Positions 1 to 9,015 of a stretch of DNA of 64,000 nt are shown here, one piece after another. Source of the DNA: Chthoniobacteraceae bacterium. Lineage in GTDB: Bacteria; Verrucomicrobiota; Verrucomicrobiia; Chthoniobacterales; Chthoniobacteraceae. Made by a program: the position numbers and the translations under genes. Every line of letters begins with the position of its first letter. The stretch's first letter is position 1. The notes under the pieces were generated by a model. It saw nothing but the letters and a program-made list of their open reading frames with translations. It searched no databases and had not been told where the DNA came from. Where the stretch lies: contig JAQGOL010000031.1 in assembly GCA_028293625.1 (NCBI GenBank), positions 62,001-126,000 of the forward strand. Direction: 5' to 3'.

Positions 1-1
1 A

Positions 2-860
2 ATGAGAAAATTTACAATGAATAATCCAATAAACGTCAGCCCCAGGGTGACGAATGGCAGCGACGATATTACCAAATCCGAACGCCCGAGATGGAGTGCA
101 GTATTTGCAATGGCGCTTTGCGTCGCGGTCCTGATCGCGTCCGAGTTCATGCCGGTGAGTCTTCTCAGCCCGATCGCCCACGATCTTGGGCTCACTGAGG
201 GCCAGGCAGGCCAGGCAATCGCGATCTCCGGCATCTTTGCGGTGCTCACCAGCCTCTTCATCACCGTAATCGCAGGGCGATTAGACCGGCGGATCGTGCT
301 GATCGTTTTTACCAGCCTCATGGTATTCTCCGGGGTGGTGGTAGCCTTCGCGCCCAACTACCTGACGCTGATGGCGGGACGCGCGCTGCTTGGTGTCACG
401 ATCGGCGGATTCTGGTCGATGTCCGCCGCCATGATCATGCGACTGGTTCCTGCGGAGTCTGTTCCACGGGGGCTGGCGATCATTTACGCCGGCAACGCAC
501 TTGCCTCGGCCATCGCTGCTCCAATGGGCAGTTATCACGGCGGCGCTCCTTGTCGTGTGGGGAATCCTTAGCACGGCAGCCCCGGTCGCATGGTCGACAT
601 GGCTGACACGGACACTTCCGGAGGACGCGGAGGCGGGCGGTGGCCTCATGGTCGCGATCATTCAGCTCGGGATCACCGTGGGGGCGGCGGGCGGCGGAGT
701 AGTATTCGATTCGCTGGGCGGTAGCGTTACTTTCCTTGGAAGTGCGGGCATCCTTGTTCTGTCTGGTTTGGTTGCTCTCGTTGCCAGGAATGTGTCGACA
801 CGCCAGCCAGTGCGCGAGGGCTCCCGCCAGCCCCGGAAGGCGCTTTTGGCAGTTGGCTGA
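2..860 (+). pseudogene. NepI-like MFS efflux transporter, internally deleted and frameshifted
   Basis: The first part (to about 530) reads as the N-terminal half of a 12-helix major facilitator of the NepI/purine ribonucleoside efflux type: hydrophilic leader, then helices with GRLDRRIVL and GFWSMSAAMIMRLVP. Just after APMGSY the frame changes, and the sequence resumes in another frame with the C-terminal helices (VITAALLVVWG, APVAWSTWLTRTLPEDAEAG, VAIIQLGITVGAAGGG). Compared with the usual length near 400 residues, roughly 120 central residues are missing. Both ends survive, the middle is gone and the frame is broken, so no working transporter can be made. The family name is a recollection of characteristic motifs. 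Confidence 0.8.
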
Positions 861-929
861 CCTTTATGTGCCGGAACAAGCCTGTCATCATGAAACCCGC
901 CGGCCAGTATACTCCCGCCCCAACAAGTT

Positions 930-1077
930 TGGTGCAGCCTCCTCGTATTCAGTGCTGCGGTCGATTTTTTAGGCACCAGACCATTTGTCGATAGCTCTCG
1001 GATTGGCGTTCTTGGGATTTGCGGCAGCGGGAGCTTGTCATCAGCGCGGCCACGATTGACCCGCGAATGAAAGCCAT
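930..1077 (+). pseudogene. alpha/beta hydrolase internal fragment with two frameshifts
   Basis: A conceptual reading AAVDFLGTRPFVDSSRIG followed by VLGICGSGSF and VISAATIDPRMKAI resembles the middle of a small alpha/beta hydrolase (dienelactone hydrolase-like), including the G-x-x-x-S/G nucleophile elbow region. Restoring it needs one extra base removed near 950 and one base added near 1033. Both the N- and C-terminal parts of the enzyme are absent. At about 1077 the homology stops and the tail of an unrelated efflux adaptor begins. It is non-functional. Confidence 0.55.
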
Positions 1078-1155
1078 CAAGCACGTGCCGGGGCGGTCGT
1101 AAACCCGAAACCATGGAGCCCGCCGGCGGCTGCCCCGAACGCAGCGAGCAAATAG
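1075..1155 (+). pseudogene. C-terminal tail of an RND periplasmic adaptor (AcrA/HlyD type)
   Basis: The frame ending in TAG at 1153-1155 reads ARAGAVVNPKPWSPPAAAP and then a short Ala/Ser/Lys tail. This looks like the end of a membrane-fusion protein of an RND efflux pump, where a VxxGxxV segment is followed by a Pro/Ala-rich tail. It ends 11 bases before the start of an AcrB-like gene, which is the expected operon order adaptor then pump. Only about 25 residues survive; the rest has been replaced by the hydrolase fragment upstream. The call depends on motif and position, so confidence is moderate. Confidence 0.5.
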
Positions 1156-1166
1156 ACCACAACACG

Positions 1167-1817
1167 ATGTCCCGCTTTTTCATCAATCGCCCCATCGTCG
1201 CGATCGTCATTTCGATCCTCATGACGATCGCGGTCGCGCTGCTCCAACTGCCGATCGCGCAATATCCGAACATTGTCCCGCCGGAGATCCAGGTCCGCGC
1301 CAACTACACCGGCGCCGATGCGCAAACGATCGAGCAATTCCTCGCCGCGCCGATTGAGCAGCAGATGAGCGGTGTGGACCGGAGCAACTACATCCAGTCG
1401 GTCAACGCCAACGGGTCGATTCGCATGGCCGTGAACTTCCAGGTTGGCACGGATCCGAACGTGGACCACATCCTGACGCAGATGCGGGTGAATCAGGCCA
1501 GCTCGCAACTGCCGAGCGACGTCGTGAATTCCGGCGTGACAGTGCAGAAATCGACCGCCGCGCCATTGCTCCTCATCGCGTTGCATTCGCCAAAAGGCGC
1601 CTACGACAGTGTCTTCCTTGCCAACTACGCGAACATCAATCTGGTCGATCAGGTCACCCGCGTGCCCGGTACCGCGTCAGGATCGGGCGCTGTCGCCCGA
1701 AAAGTGATGGGGACCACGGTGATCGGCGGAATGCTGGCTGCGACGCTCATCGCAATCTTCCTCATTCCGGCCACCTACTACGTCGTCGAACGTTTCGCAG
1801 CCAATCGCCGGAAGTAA
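1167..1817 (+). pseudogene. AcrB-like RND efflux pump, large in-frame internal deletion
   Basis: The open frame (217 residues from ATG at 1167) starts as a classical HAE1-family RND pump: MSRFFINRPIVA, first transmembrane helix, QYPNIVPPEI, then PN1 porter sequence including GADAQTIEQ and NYIQSVNANGSI. After DQVTRVPG it jumps to the C-terminal end of the same family (GAVARKVMGTTVIGGM, AIFLIPATYYVVE). Full-length pumps have about 1050 residues, so around 800 are missing, yet the frame is kept. It lacks the proton-relay helices and docking domain and cannot function as a pump. A stable short membrane protein could still be made. Confidence 0.85.
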
Positions 1818-1906
1818 GCAGCGCGCAACAATGACGATGTATTATCATTCACGAAAGTTGATGTGGGTTTTTCCCGCAAGAACGCCTCAAAAGAGAGGAA
1901 ATCAAA

Positions 1907-2203
1907 ATGCTGGATCATATTTTTCTAACTGTCGCGGACATTCAGCGCTCGATCGCGTTTTACGAAAAGACCCTGGCCCCGCTCGGAATCGAGCATGCAG
2001 TCGATTACGATGGCAAGGATGGCCCGGAAGATCATCCGGATCTAAAGGGCTTTGGGCGAGATAATCGCGTGTCATTCTGGCTGCGTGAAGGCCCGCCCGC
2101 GCCACAGGCCGTTCATGTCGGATTCCTAGCCCGCAGTGAGGCGGAGGTTCGTGATTTCTCGGACCGCGCTCGATCCGGCCCGGCCACACAAACACTCCGG
2201 TGA
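1907..2203 (+). pseudogene. VOC-family (glyoxalase-like) protein, C-terminally truncated
   Basis: A good Shine-Dalgarno (AGAGGAAA) precedes ATG 1907. The product begins MLDHIFLTVADIQRSIAFYE, the typical first beta-alpha module of a vicinal oxygen chelate/glyoxalase protein with its first metal-ligand His, and continues through VSFWLREG and VHVGFLARSEAEVRDF. After about residue 86 the homology stops, where family members continue with a further 35-40 residues including the last metal ligand. The reading then runs into a short unrelated tail, and an SDR fragment takes over. The start signals look intact; the protein is broken. Confidence 0.75.
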
Positions 2204-2382
2204 CAGACGGACATTTCGCCGGTGAATTCGGCGAGAAGCTGATTGCCGGAACGCCGCTTGGGCGCTTCGGCGAACCCGAGGATATTGCACCGCTCGCAGT
2301 ATTTCTCGCATCGGATGATTCCCACTGGGTGACGGGGGAGTCGATCCGCGCATCAGGCGGTGTGCGAGGCGTGGGATACTAA
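2197..2382 (+). pseudogene. C-terminal fragment of a short-chain dehydrogenase (SDR)
   Basis: This stretch reads TPLGRFGEPEDIAPLAVFLA followed by SDDSHWVTGESIRASGG and a short end. That is the standard C-terminal signature of classical SDR oxidoreductases (the GxPEDIA...FLAS/D...WVTG...V/A-GG pattern). The Rossmann fold and YxxxK catalytic part are absent. It begins exactly where the VOC fragment ends, so the junction fuses the head of one gene to the tail of another. There is no ribosome-binding site of its own. Confidence 0.8.
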
Positions 2383-2457
2383 CGTTTCAAGGAGGTAAGC
2401 CGGTTTAATCACGAAATTCTGTTTGTCGTTGTTCGTCCGGACACCACTCACCGTTAG

Positions 2458-3765
<1,308 letters not shown>

Positions 3766-3808
3766 TCTGCCATCCAACCGGTTCGTTAAGCATTTCCCTT
3801 CAGGAACT

Positions 3809-5098
3809 GTGGCTGCCAAAGACCTCAATACCCCCACCACTCCCCTATTACCTGGCGCTGTTGCAGATGGGGTTGCTGTCGTTGGGGCCGACGCATCGGT
3901 GCGCACTGAAATCGTCGGTCACGGGTGGCGCGTGCTCGCTGTCCTGAGCGCGCTGATGGGCTTCGCGTCGATTTCGACCGACCTCTACCTGCCTGCAATG
4001 CCGGCCATGGGCCGGGCGCTCCGTGCAGGCGCAGGCACGGTGGAGTGGACCGTGTCCGGATACCTCGTTGGCTTCAGCCTGGGCCAGCTACTGTGGGGTC
4101 CGATCGGTGACCGGCATGGCCGCCGGCTGCCGGTAGCAATTGGACTTGTACTATTCGTGATCGGTTCGGCGGGTTGCGCGCTCGCGGGCAATATCTGGTC
4201 GATGATCGGCTGGCGCGTTGTGCAGGCGGTGGGCGCCTCCGCCGGCGTCGTGCTCGCACGCGCCATGGTGCGCGACCTTTTCGTGGGCAACCGTGCCGCA
4301 CAGATGCTCTCCACGCTAATGACAGTGATGGCGATCGCGCCGCTGCTTGGGCCGATCCTGGGCGGGCAGATCCTCGCGCTTGCTGGTTGGCGCGCGATCT
4401 TTTGGACGCTGGTCGCTGTCGGCTTGGCGACCATGGCGGCGCTGTTCACATTGCCCGAGACACTGCCCGCGGAGCGGCGCAACCACGAGCCGCTGTTTCG
4501 CGCGCTCGCCCGTTATGGCGAACTGCTTCTTAATCGCCGGATTCTCGGCTACGCGGGCGCAGGCGGCTTCTTCTACGCCGGCATGTTCGCCTATATCGCA
4601 GGCACACCTTTCGCTTACATCACCTATTACCATGTACCGCCGCGGCTTTACGGCCTGCTCTTCGGCATCGGCGTTGTTGGCATCATGGCCAGCAACTTCG
4701 CCAATTCCCGGCTGGTAACGCAGCTCGGCAGTGATCGGCTGCTCCTTTGGGGCACGAGCATGGCAGCGTTCGGAGGCGTTCTGCTGGTGGTGGCCGCCTC
4801 GACCGGTTGGGGCGGCCTTATGGGGCTGATGGTGCCGCTTTTTCTCTTCATCTCAGCGACCGGCTTTATTGTCGCCAACTCGATCACTGGCGCGCTGGCG
4901 GGCTTTTCCAAACGAGCCGGTGCGGTCTCGGCGCTGGTCGGCGCGATCCAATACGGCAGCGGCATCATTGGATCCGCGCTGGTCGGCGTGTTTGCCGACG
5001 GCACGCCCTGGCCGATGGGCTGGGTAATTGCGCTCGCCGGGATCGGCAGCCTGCTTTGCACACGTCTGCTCGTCACGGGCGAACAATTGCAAGCCTGA
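3809..5098 (+). CDS. Bcr/CflA-family multidrug efflux MFS transporter
   Basis: A 12-helix inner-membrane proton antiporter of about 429 residues. Family marks are SISTDLYLPAMPAMGRAL in the first helix/loop, the motif-A loop GPIGDRHGRRLPVAIG, and the motif-C-like LLGPILGGQILALAGWRAIF, all typical of the Bcr/CflA drug-resistance group (bicyclomycin, chloramphenicol and similar). Two GTG starts are possible. The first, 3722, lies inside the preceding gene with no Shine-Dalgarno. GTG 3809 follows an AGGA and gives an N-terminus nearer family length, so it is preferred. Its substrate is unknown. With the flanking reductase and dehydrogenase it may form a detoxification-type set, but co-regulation is only inferred from order. 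Confidence 0.9.
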   Translation: MAAKDLNTPTTPLLPGAVADGVAVVGADASVRTEIVGHGWRVLAVLSALMGFASISTDLYLPAMPAMGRALRAGAGTVEWTVSGYLVGFSLGQLLWGPIGDRHGRRLPVAIGLVLFVIGSAGCALAGNIWSMIGWRVVQAVGASAGVVLARAMVRDLFVGNRAAQMLSTLMTVMAIAPLLGPILGGQILALAGWRAIFWTLVAVGLATMAALFTLPETLPAERRNHEPLFRALARYGELLLNRRILGYAGAGGFFYAGMFAYIAGTPFAYITYYHVPPRLYGLLFGIGVVGIMASNFANSRLVTQLGSDRLLLWGTSMAAFGGVLLVVAASTGWGGLMGLMVPLFLFISATGFIVANSITGALAGFSKRAGAVSALVGAIQYGSGIIGSALVGVFADGTPWPMGWVIALAGIGSLLCTRLLVTGEQLQA

Positions 5099-5134
5099 CT
5101 ACGGTCCAAAATGGACCAACAGAGCCATCAATTT

Positions 5135-6196
5135 ATGTATAAAACCAAAGCTTATTCCGCGGCCAGCGCCACGTCATCGCTGGCCTCCATCTCCATCCCG
5201 CGCCGGGATTCGACCGATCGCGACGTCCAGATCGAGATTCTATTCTGTGGCGTTTGCCACTCCGACCTTCACTACGCCCGTGACGAGTGGCACGACGTGA
5301 TGCCCACTGTCTATCCATGCGTGCCGGGCCATGAGATCGTCGGACGGGTTACCAAGACCGGTTCGGCTGTCAGCAAGTTCAAAGAGGGCGACCTCGTCGG
5401 TATTGGTTGTCTGGTCGATTCGGACCATACCTGCCCCAATTGCCGGGCCGGCCTTCAGCAATTTTGCCCGAACCAAGTGCTCACCTACGGCTCTCCCGAC
5501 AAGCACAGGACGGCGCCGGTGACCTACGGCGGCTACTCCGAGAGCATCGTCGTGGACGAAAGCTTTGTGTTGCGTATCCCGGTCAACCTCAGCCTCGCGG
5601 GGGCCGCGCCGCTGCTCTGTGCCGGCATCACGACCTACTCGCCGATGCGTCACTGGGGTGTCACAAAGGGCAAAAAGGTCGGCGTCGTCGGCCTTGGCGG
5701 GCTCGGTCACATGGGTGTAAAGTTCGCTCACGCGTTCGGTGCGCACACAGTTGTCTTCACCACCTCGCCGAACAAAAAGGAGGATGCACTTCGCCTTGGC
5801 GCGGACGAGGTCGTCGTCTCCCGCAACGCCGATGCGATGCAGAAGCAAGCGGGCAGCTTCGACTTCATCCTCGATTGCGTGGCCGCCGAACACGACATCA
5901 ACGCCTACATCAATCTGCTCACGCGTGACGGCAACATTACCCTGGTCGGCGCGCCTGAGAAACCGCTGCCCGTCTCGGCGTTCAGCCTGATCATGGGACG
6001 CCGCAGCCTGTCGGGTTCGCCGATCGGCGGCATCCCTGAAACCCAGGAGATGCTCGACTTCTGCGGCCAGCATAACATCACCGCCGATGTTGAAGTCATT
6101 CCGATCCAAAAGATCAACGAAGCCTATGAGCGGATGGTCAGGTCCGACGTGAAGTATCGCTTCTCAATCGACATGGCTTCCTTGAAAGCGGAGTAA
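5135..6196 (+). CDS. zinc-dependent NAD(P) alcohol dehydrogenase, YahK/CAD type
   Basis: A 353-residue medium-chain dehydrogenase that interconverts aldehydes and alcohols. Zinc ligands are visible: catalytic Cys and GHE in CGVCHSDLH and CVPGHEIVG, and the four structural-zinc cysteines in the CLVDSDHTCPNCRAGLQQFC stretch. The cofactor fold is VGVVGLGGLGHMGVKFA. The C-terminal part (SLIMGRRSLSGSPIGG) is typical of the cinnamyl-alcohol/YahK group. ATG 5135 gives MYKTKAYSAAS, matching the usual family N-terminus; ATG 5111 would add eight residues. Neither has a clear Shine-Dalgarno. It lies 36 bases after the MFS gene on the same strand. The substrate is probably a broad range of aldehydes. Confidence 0.92.
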   Translation: MYKTKAYSAASATSSLASISIPRRDSTDRDVQIEILFCGVCHSDLHYARDEWHDVMPTVYPCVPGHEIVGRVTKTGSAVSKFKEGDLVGIGCLVDSDHTCPNCRAGLQQFCPNQVLTYGSPDKHRTAPVTYGGYSESIVVDESFVLRIPVNLSLAGAAPLLCAGITTYSPMRHWGVTKGKKVGVVGLGGLGHMGVKFAHAFGAHTVVFTTSPNKKEDALRLGADEVVVSRNADAMQKQAGSFDFILDCVAAEHDINAYINLLTRDGNITLVGAPEKPLPVSAFSLIMGRRSLSGSPIGGIPETQEMLDFCGQHNITADVEVIPIQKINEAYERMVRSDVKYRFSIDMASLKAE

Positions 6197-6311
6197 CCCT
6201 CAGCAGAAGCGCGGCCTCTCTCAAGGAGAGAACTCGAACAACTGCTCGTTTTATTTGTCGCGGCTGTGATCCTCGCAGCCGTGACTGGGGCACGCATCTT
6301 CCAATCATATA

Positions 6312-6602
6312 TTGCTTTTGGGCACTGCTACTTACCACGGCGCTCCTTTTCCAAAACATGCGGCACTGCCGGTTCAGAAGGCGCACTTCGTCCGTTGGTT
6401 GGCATTATTTCAGGAGACGGTAGATGCTCGCTTCGCCGGTCCGAAAGCTAAGGAAGCAAAGGGACGGGCTGCTTCAATTGCTGACACCTTTGCACAACGC
6501 ATGGGTTTGCTGAAGAATGCAGATGGCTTTGGTAGCGGCGATTTGGTGCGCATTGCCGGCCTGCAACCTGGACCGCCGCGTCCGAGCCCAGAGAGTTCCT
6601 AG
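6312..6602 (+). pseudogene. truncated group III (trHb3-like) hemoglobin remnant
   Basis: The frame contains GTATYHGAPFPKHAALPVQK, then HFVRWLALFQETVDARFAGP and AASIADTFAQRMG. These match the second half of group III truncated hemoglobins (the proximal-His H...PF-x-x-H-x-x-LP segment and the W-x-x-x-F-x-E-T-V helix). The first half of the globin, with the distal pocket residues, is absent, and the upstream sequence is not globin in any frame. The C-terminus then runs into unrelated residues. The stretches 6197-6311 and 6603-6861 hold no gene I can support. A frame ending with TGA at 6662-6664 reads FLDYLSRDPPIDLPAQNLSG, which looks coding but is unplaced. Confidence 0.7.
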
Positions 6603-6861
6603 ATTATCTCTCGCGCGATCCGCCCATCGACCTACCTGCGCAAAACCTTTCCGGCGAGGAATGACTGGCAGGCAGAAATCAGTCAGGGGAATCTGGATGC
6701 TGATGGCGCAGGAGATCATCTGGGCGCTCTCGGCTCCTGATGCGTCAATTAATCAAGTCGGGAGCAACGCAGTCCAGTTCCACTGCTCTTGCCTTTACAA
6801 CCTATCATAATTCCGATGCGACTTGGATAAAAGGAAGCCGACCGCGACTCCCTTACGATTT

Positions 6862-7245
6862 ATGATTATGAACCCCAAAGACCCGCCAACGATTCTTCAC
6901 ATCCCTGCCCTTTGCGCAGCCGATGGCGTAAAAGAGTTTACGGACCTCTTCATTGATGAAATTTGCGATCATCATTACCTTCTTCCGTTAGATCGGTTTT
7001 GTACGAACGGTGGCGAGGTTGACGACGTGGAGGACAACGCGGTTGAGGTGAAGAAATTCAATAAGACAACCGTTGTCGGCACCTATAGCTTCACGTTTTA
7101 CGACAGCTCCACAGAAGGCTGTAAAGATCGCGATTGGACTGAGAACCGTTCCGCATCGATTGAGTTTGTGTTTCATCGCTCGACCGGAAAACTTGAGCTT
7201 TCCGGCAACACTTTAAAGCGGATCGACGAACCAAATCAATTTTGA
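6862..7245 (+). CDS. hypothetical protein
   Basis: About 127 residues, not recognised. ATG 6862 (MIMNPKDPPTILHIP) is preferred to an upstream TTG at 6823 that adds 13 residues; an ATG at 6868 is also possible. There is no signal peptide or membrane helix. The product is acidic, with a patch DEICDHHYLLPLDRFCTNGG and a beta-rich C-terminal half (VVGTYSFTFYDSS, SIEFVFHRSTGKLELSG) that looks like strands of a small beta domain. It contains three or four cysteines. It stands alone between the globin remnant and the cytochrome gene. The codon pattern is plausible for a real gene, but function is unknown. Confidence 0.55.
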   Translation: MIMNPKDPPTILHIPALCAADGVKEFTDLFIDEICDHHYLLPLDRFCTNGGEVDDVEDNAVEVKKFNKTTVVGTYSFTFYDSSTEGCKDRDWTENRSASIEFVFHRSTGKLELSGNTLKRIDEPNQF

Positions 7246-7297
7246 TAGTACCGCCTAACAAGGCCAGGTCGCTGCAGGGTGAAGAAAGCCGCCGCGT

Positions 7298-7424
7298 TTA
7301 GTGGCGCCACCCGGGATCGAGGCTGATCCCAGGCTCATTAAGCAGCAGCACCGGAGCATCCGGCAGCAACAGGAGCGCGAGCCCGAGCCGCTGGCGCATC
7401 CCCCGAAGGGCGTCCGCGCTTGTT
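7298..7424 (-). pseudogene. C-terminal scrap of an ABC transporter ATPase
   Basis: On the minus strand the frame reads GMRQRLGLALLLLPDAPVLL and then LNEPGISLDPGWRH before a stop. This is the signature-to-Walker-B segment of an ABC ATPase (…GMRQRLGLA-x-x-LLPDAPVLLLDEP…LDP), with the usual D of LLLDEP changed to N (LLLNEP). The part with Walker A is missing, as is everything after the Walker B/D-loop. It therefore lacks ATP-binding capacity. The wording resembles the ATPases of copper/nitrous oxide reductase assembly exporters (NosF), but a fragment this short does not settle the subfamily. Confidence 0.6.
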
Positions 7425-7471
7425 TGGGGCATCCGGCTGCTGCCGGGCGTCTTCATCCCCGATACGGACGA

Positions 7472-8278
7472 ATGAAAGGCCGATGCATCGCGCTGCTTTT
7501 TCTGAGCGCAGCTACGGCTTTGCCAGGCGAGTCTGAAACAGAGGCGGCAAATCCAGCATTCACGCCGCCGGATCGTTCGCTGTTTGAGGAAGGCCGCTAC
7601 ATTTATGAGCGGAACTGTGTTGTCTGCCACGGCGTACGCGGTGATGGCCAGGGCGAAATGGCCGCGCCGATGACGATCAAGCCGCGCTCCTTTCGCACCG
7701 GAGACTTCAAGTATCGCTCGACGCCATGGGGCAAGCTTCCGACAACTGATGATCTCCTCCATACTGTTCACGACGGCCGCTCCGGCACTGCGATGGGCAG
7801 GTTCACTCACCTGACCGACTTGGAAACGCGCGCTGTTGCGGAATATGTAAAGTCGTTCTCCCGCAAATGGCGAAAACCGGAGTATTATGCGATGCCGATC
7901 GAAATTCCGCCGGAGCCGGCCTGGCTGCGTGAGCCGGTGGCGCTCGCGCCCCGAGCAGCCGAAGGACGCAAACTTTTCATCGCACATTGTGCGGTTTGCC
8001 ACGGCGAGAATGCAGACGGCAAAGGCGCTGCCGCCGTCGGACTCAAGGATGAACGGGGTGATCCGGCCATACCGGCCGATTTGCGAAAGCCTCATCTGCG
8101 CAGCGGCAGCGAGCTGCGCGACATCTATCGCGTGCTGATGACCGGCCTTAATGGGACACCGATGGCGAGCTTCGCGGAGCAGCTTACGACTGAACAGAAA
8201 TGGGACGTGATTGCCTATATCGAGGCTCTCCGGCGCACCGAAGAAGCCAGGAGTAACCACCCGGATCCGTCTCCTTGA
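7472..8278 (+). CDS. diheme c-type cytochrome, exported
   Basis: A 268-residue periplasmic electron carrier with two class-I cytochrome c modules. The heme motifs are CVVCH (residues 49-53) and CAVCH (173-177). Probable axial Met residues follow in GTAMGRF (first module) and GTPMASF (second module). The N-terminus (KGRCIALLFLSAATALPG) is a short signal peptide. ATG 7472 is the start; the frame is open further upstream, but that part overlaps the antisense ABC scrap. Two-module cytochromes like this occur in terminal-oxidase, alcohol-oxidation and clade II nitrous oxide reductase loci. No partner enzyme is present here, so the redox partner is unknown. Confidence 0.9.
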   Translation: MKGRCIALLFLSAATALPGESETEAANPAFTPPDRSLFEEGRYIYERNCVVCHGVRGDGQGEMAAPMTIKPRSFRTGDFKYRSTPWGKLPTTDDLLHTVHDGRSGTAMGRFTHLTDLETRAVAEYVKSFSRKWRKPEYYAMPIEIPPEPAWLREPVALAPRAAEGRKLFIAHCAVCHGENADGKGAAAVGLKDERGDPAIPADLRKPHLRSGSELRDIYRVLMTGLNGTPMASFAEQLTTEQKWDVIAYIEALRRTEEARSNHPDPSP

Positions 8279-9015
8279 AATCCAAGGCTCAGCCTTTGCC
8301 ATAGTCCGGCAAATTCACTTTTTGAATTCGGCATGCTCTGGCGTTGGTACGTCGCAATCGCCCTCTGCCAGATACTTGCTCAGATTGCGGAGCTCACGCT
8401 TGCCAAGCGCTGAGGTCGACTCCGGATACCGGCAAGTATCGAGCTTCAAAAATTGATACCCAAAATGAAAACCAAGGAGTCTATCGGACCACGCTCAGAT
8501 GTCAGTTCGTGGAAATCTTGTGCGGCCTGCGTGCTCCACGTTTACGCGCCTTTGCGGACTGGCTAGCAGAAGTAAGGCGTGCTGCCCGCCGCAGATGTGA
8601 TGAACATGTAAACAAAGGCCAGCCCCTTGCAGCGAAGCCGCCAAGCTTCTGCATTGCGTAAATGTAATGCAAAAACAAATTGCAATCACACGGCTTCTCT
8701 GGCGTTTGGCGCGATGCAAAATTTCTCATCGTTAATCGAGGCCTGGCCGAAACTCAGCGGGCTGACCGCGTGTTTCGTATGGATGGGCTTTATAGCGTTG
8801 ATGATCACTCTTTTTCTTGGATGGGAAGGCGATAACTCTCAATCCTCTCACCGCCACCAGCACACAAACATGAGCGTGTCAGCTGGTTTGGTACGCCTTG
8901 GCATCGGTGTTTCCTTCGAGAATGACGATGTTGACCGGCTCAAAAACCGGTGAAGATATGCGATTATCCCGCGTCGGTGGCGTTTCAGTTCCGCTGATCG
9001 CGGCGACGCTTTGGC
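8279..9015. other. intergenic region with weak gene debris
   Basis: This stretch of about 740 bases has no gene I can support. A plus-strand frame ending at 8953 finishes MSVSAGLVRLGIGVSFENDD plus a short tail, which resembles the end of Cys/Met-metabolism PLP enzymes (…GLVRLSVGIED…). A fragment around 8705-8800 reads LAETQRADRVFRMDG, weakly like the end of a LolD-type ABC ATPase. Both are too short and too diverged to annotate as genes. They fit the general pattern of eroded genes in this window. Confidence 0.3.

Noticed and set aside
281-1586. Minus-strand open frames opposite the efflux fragments
   Set aside because: They are Arg/His/Gly-rich shadows of the plus-strand coding pieces, with no family motifs and no ribosome-binding sites.
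7298-8302. 334-residue minus-strand frame opposite the cytochrome gene
   Set aside because: Only its last 35 residues match anything (an ABC ATPase). The rest is the antisense of the heme-bearing gene.
8860-8953. C-terminal end of a Cys/Met-metabolism PLP enzyme
   Set aside because: Similarity covers about 20 residues only and is diverged; reported as intergenic debris instead.
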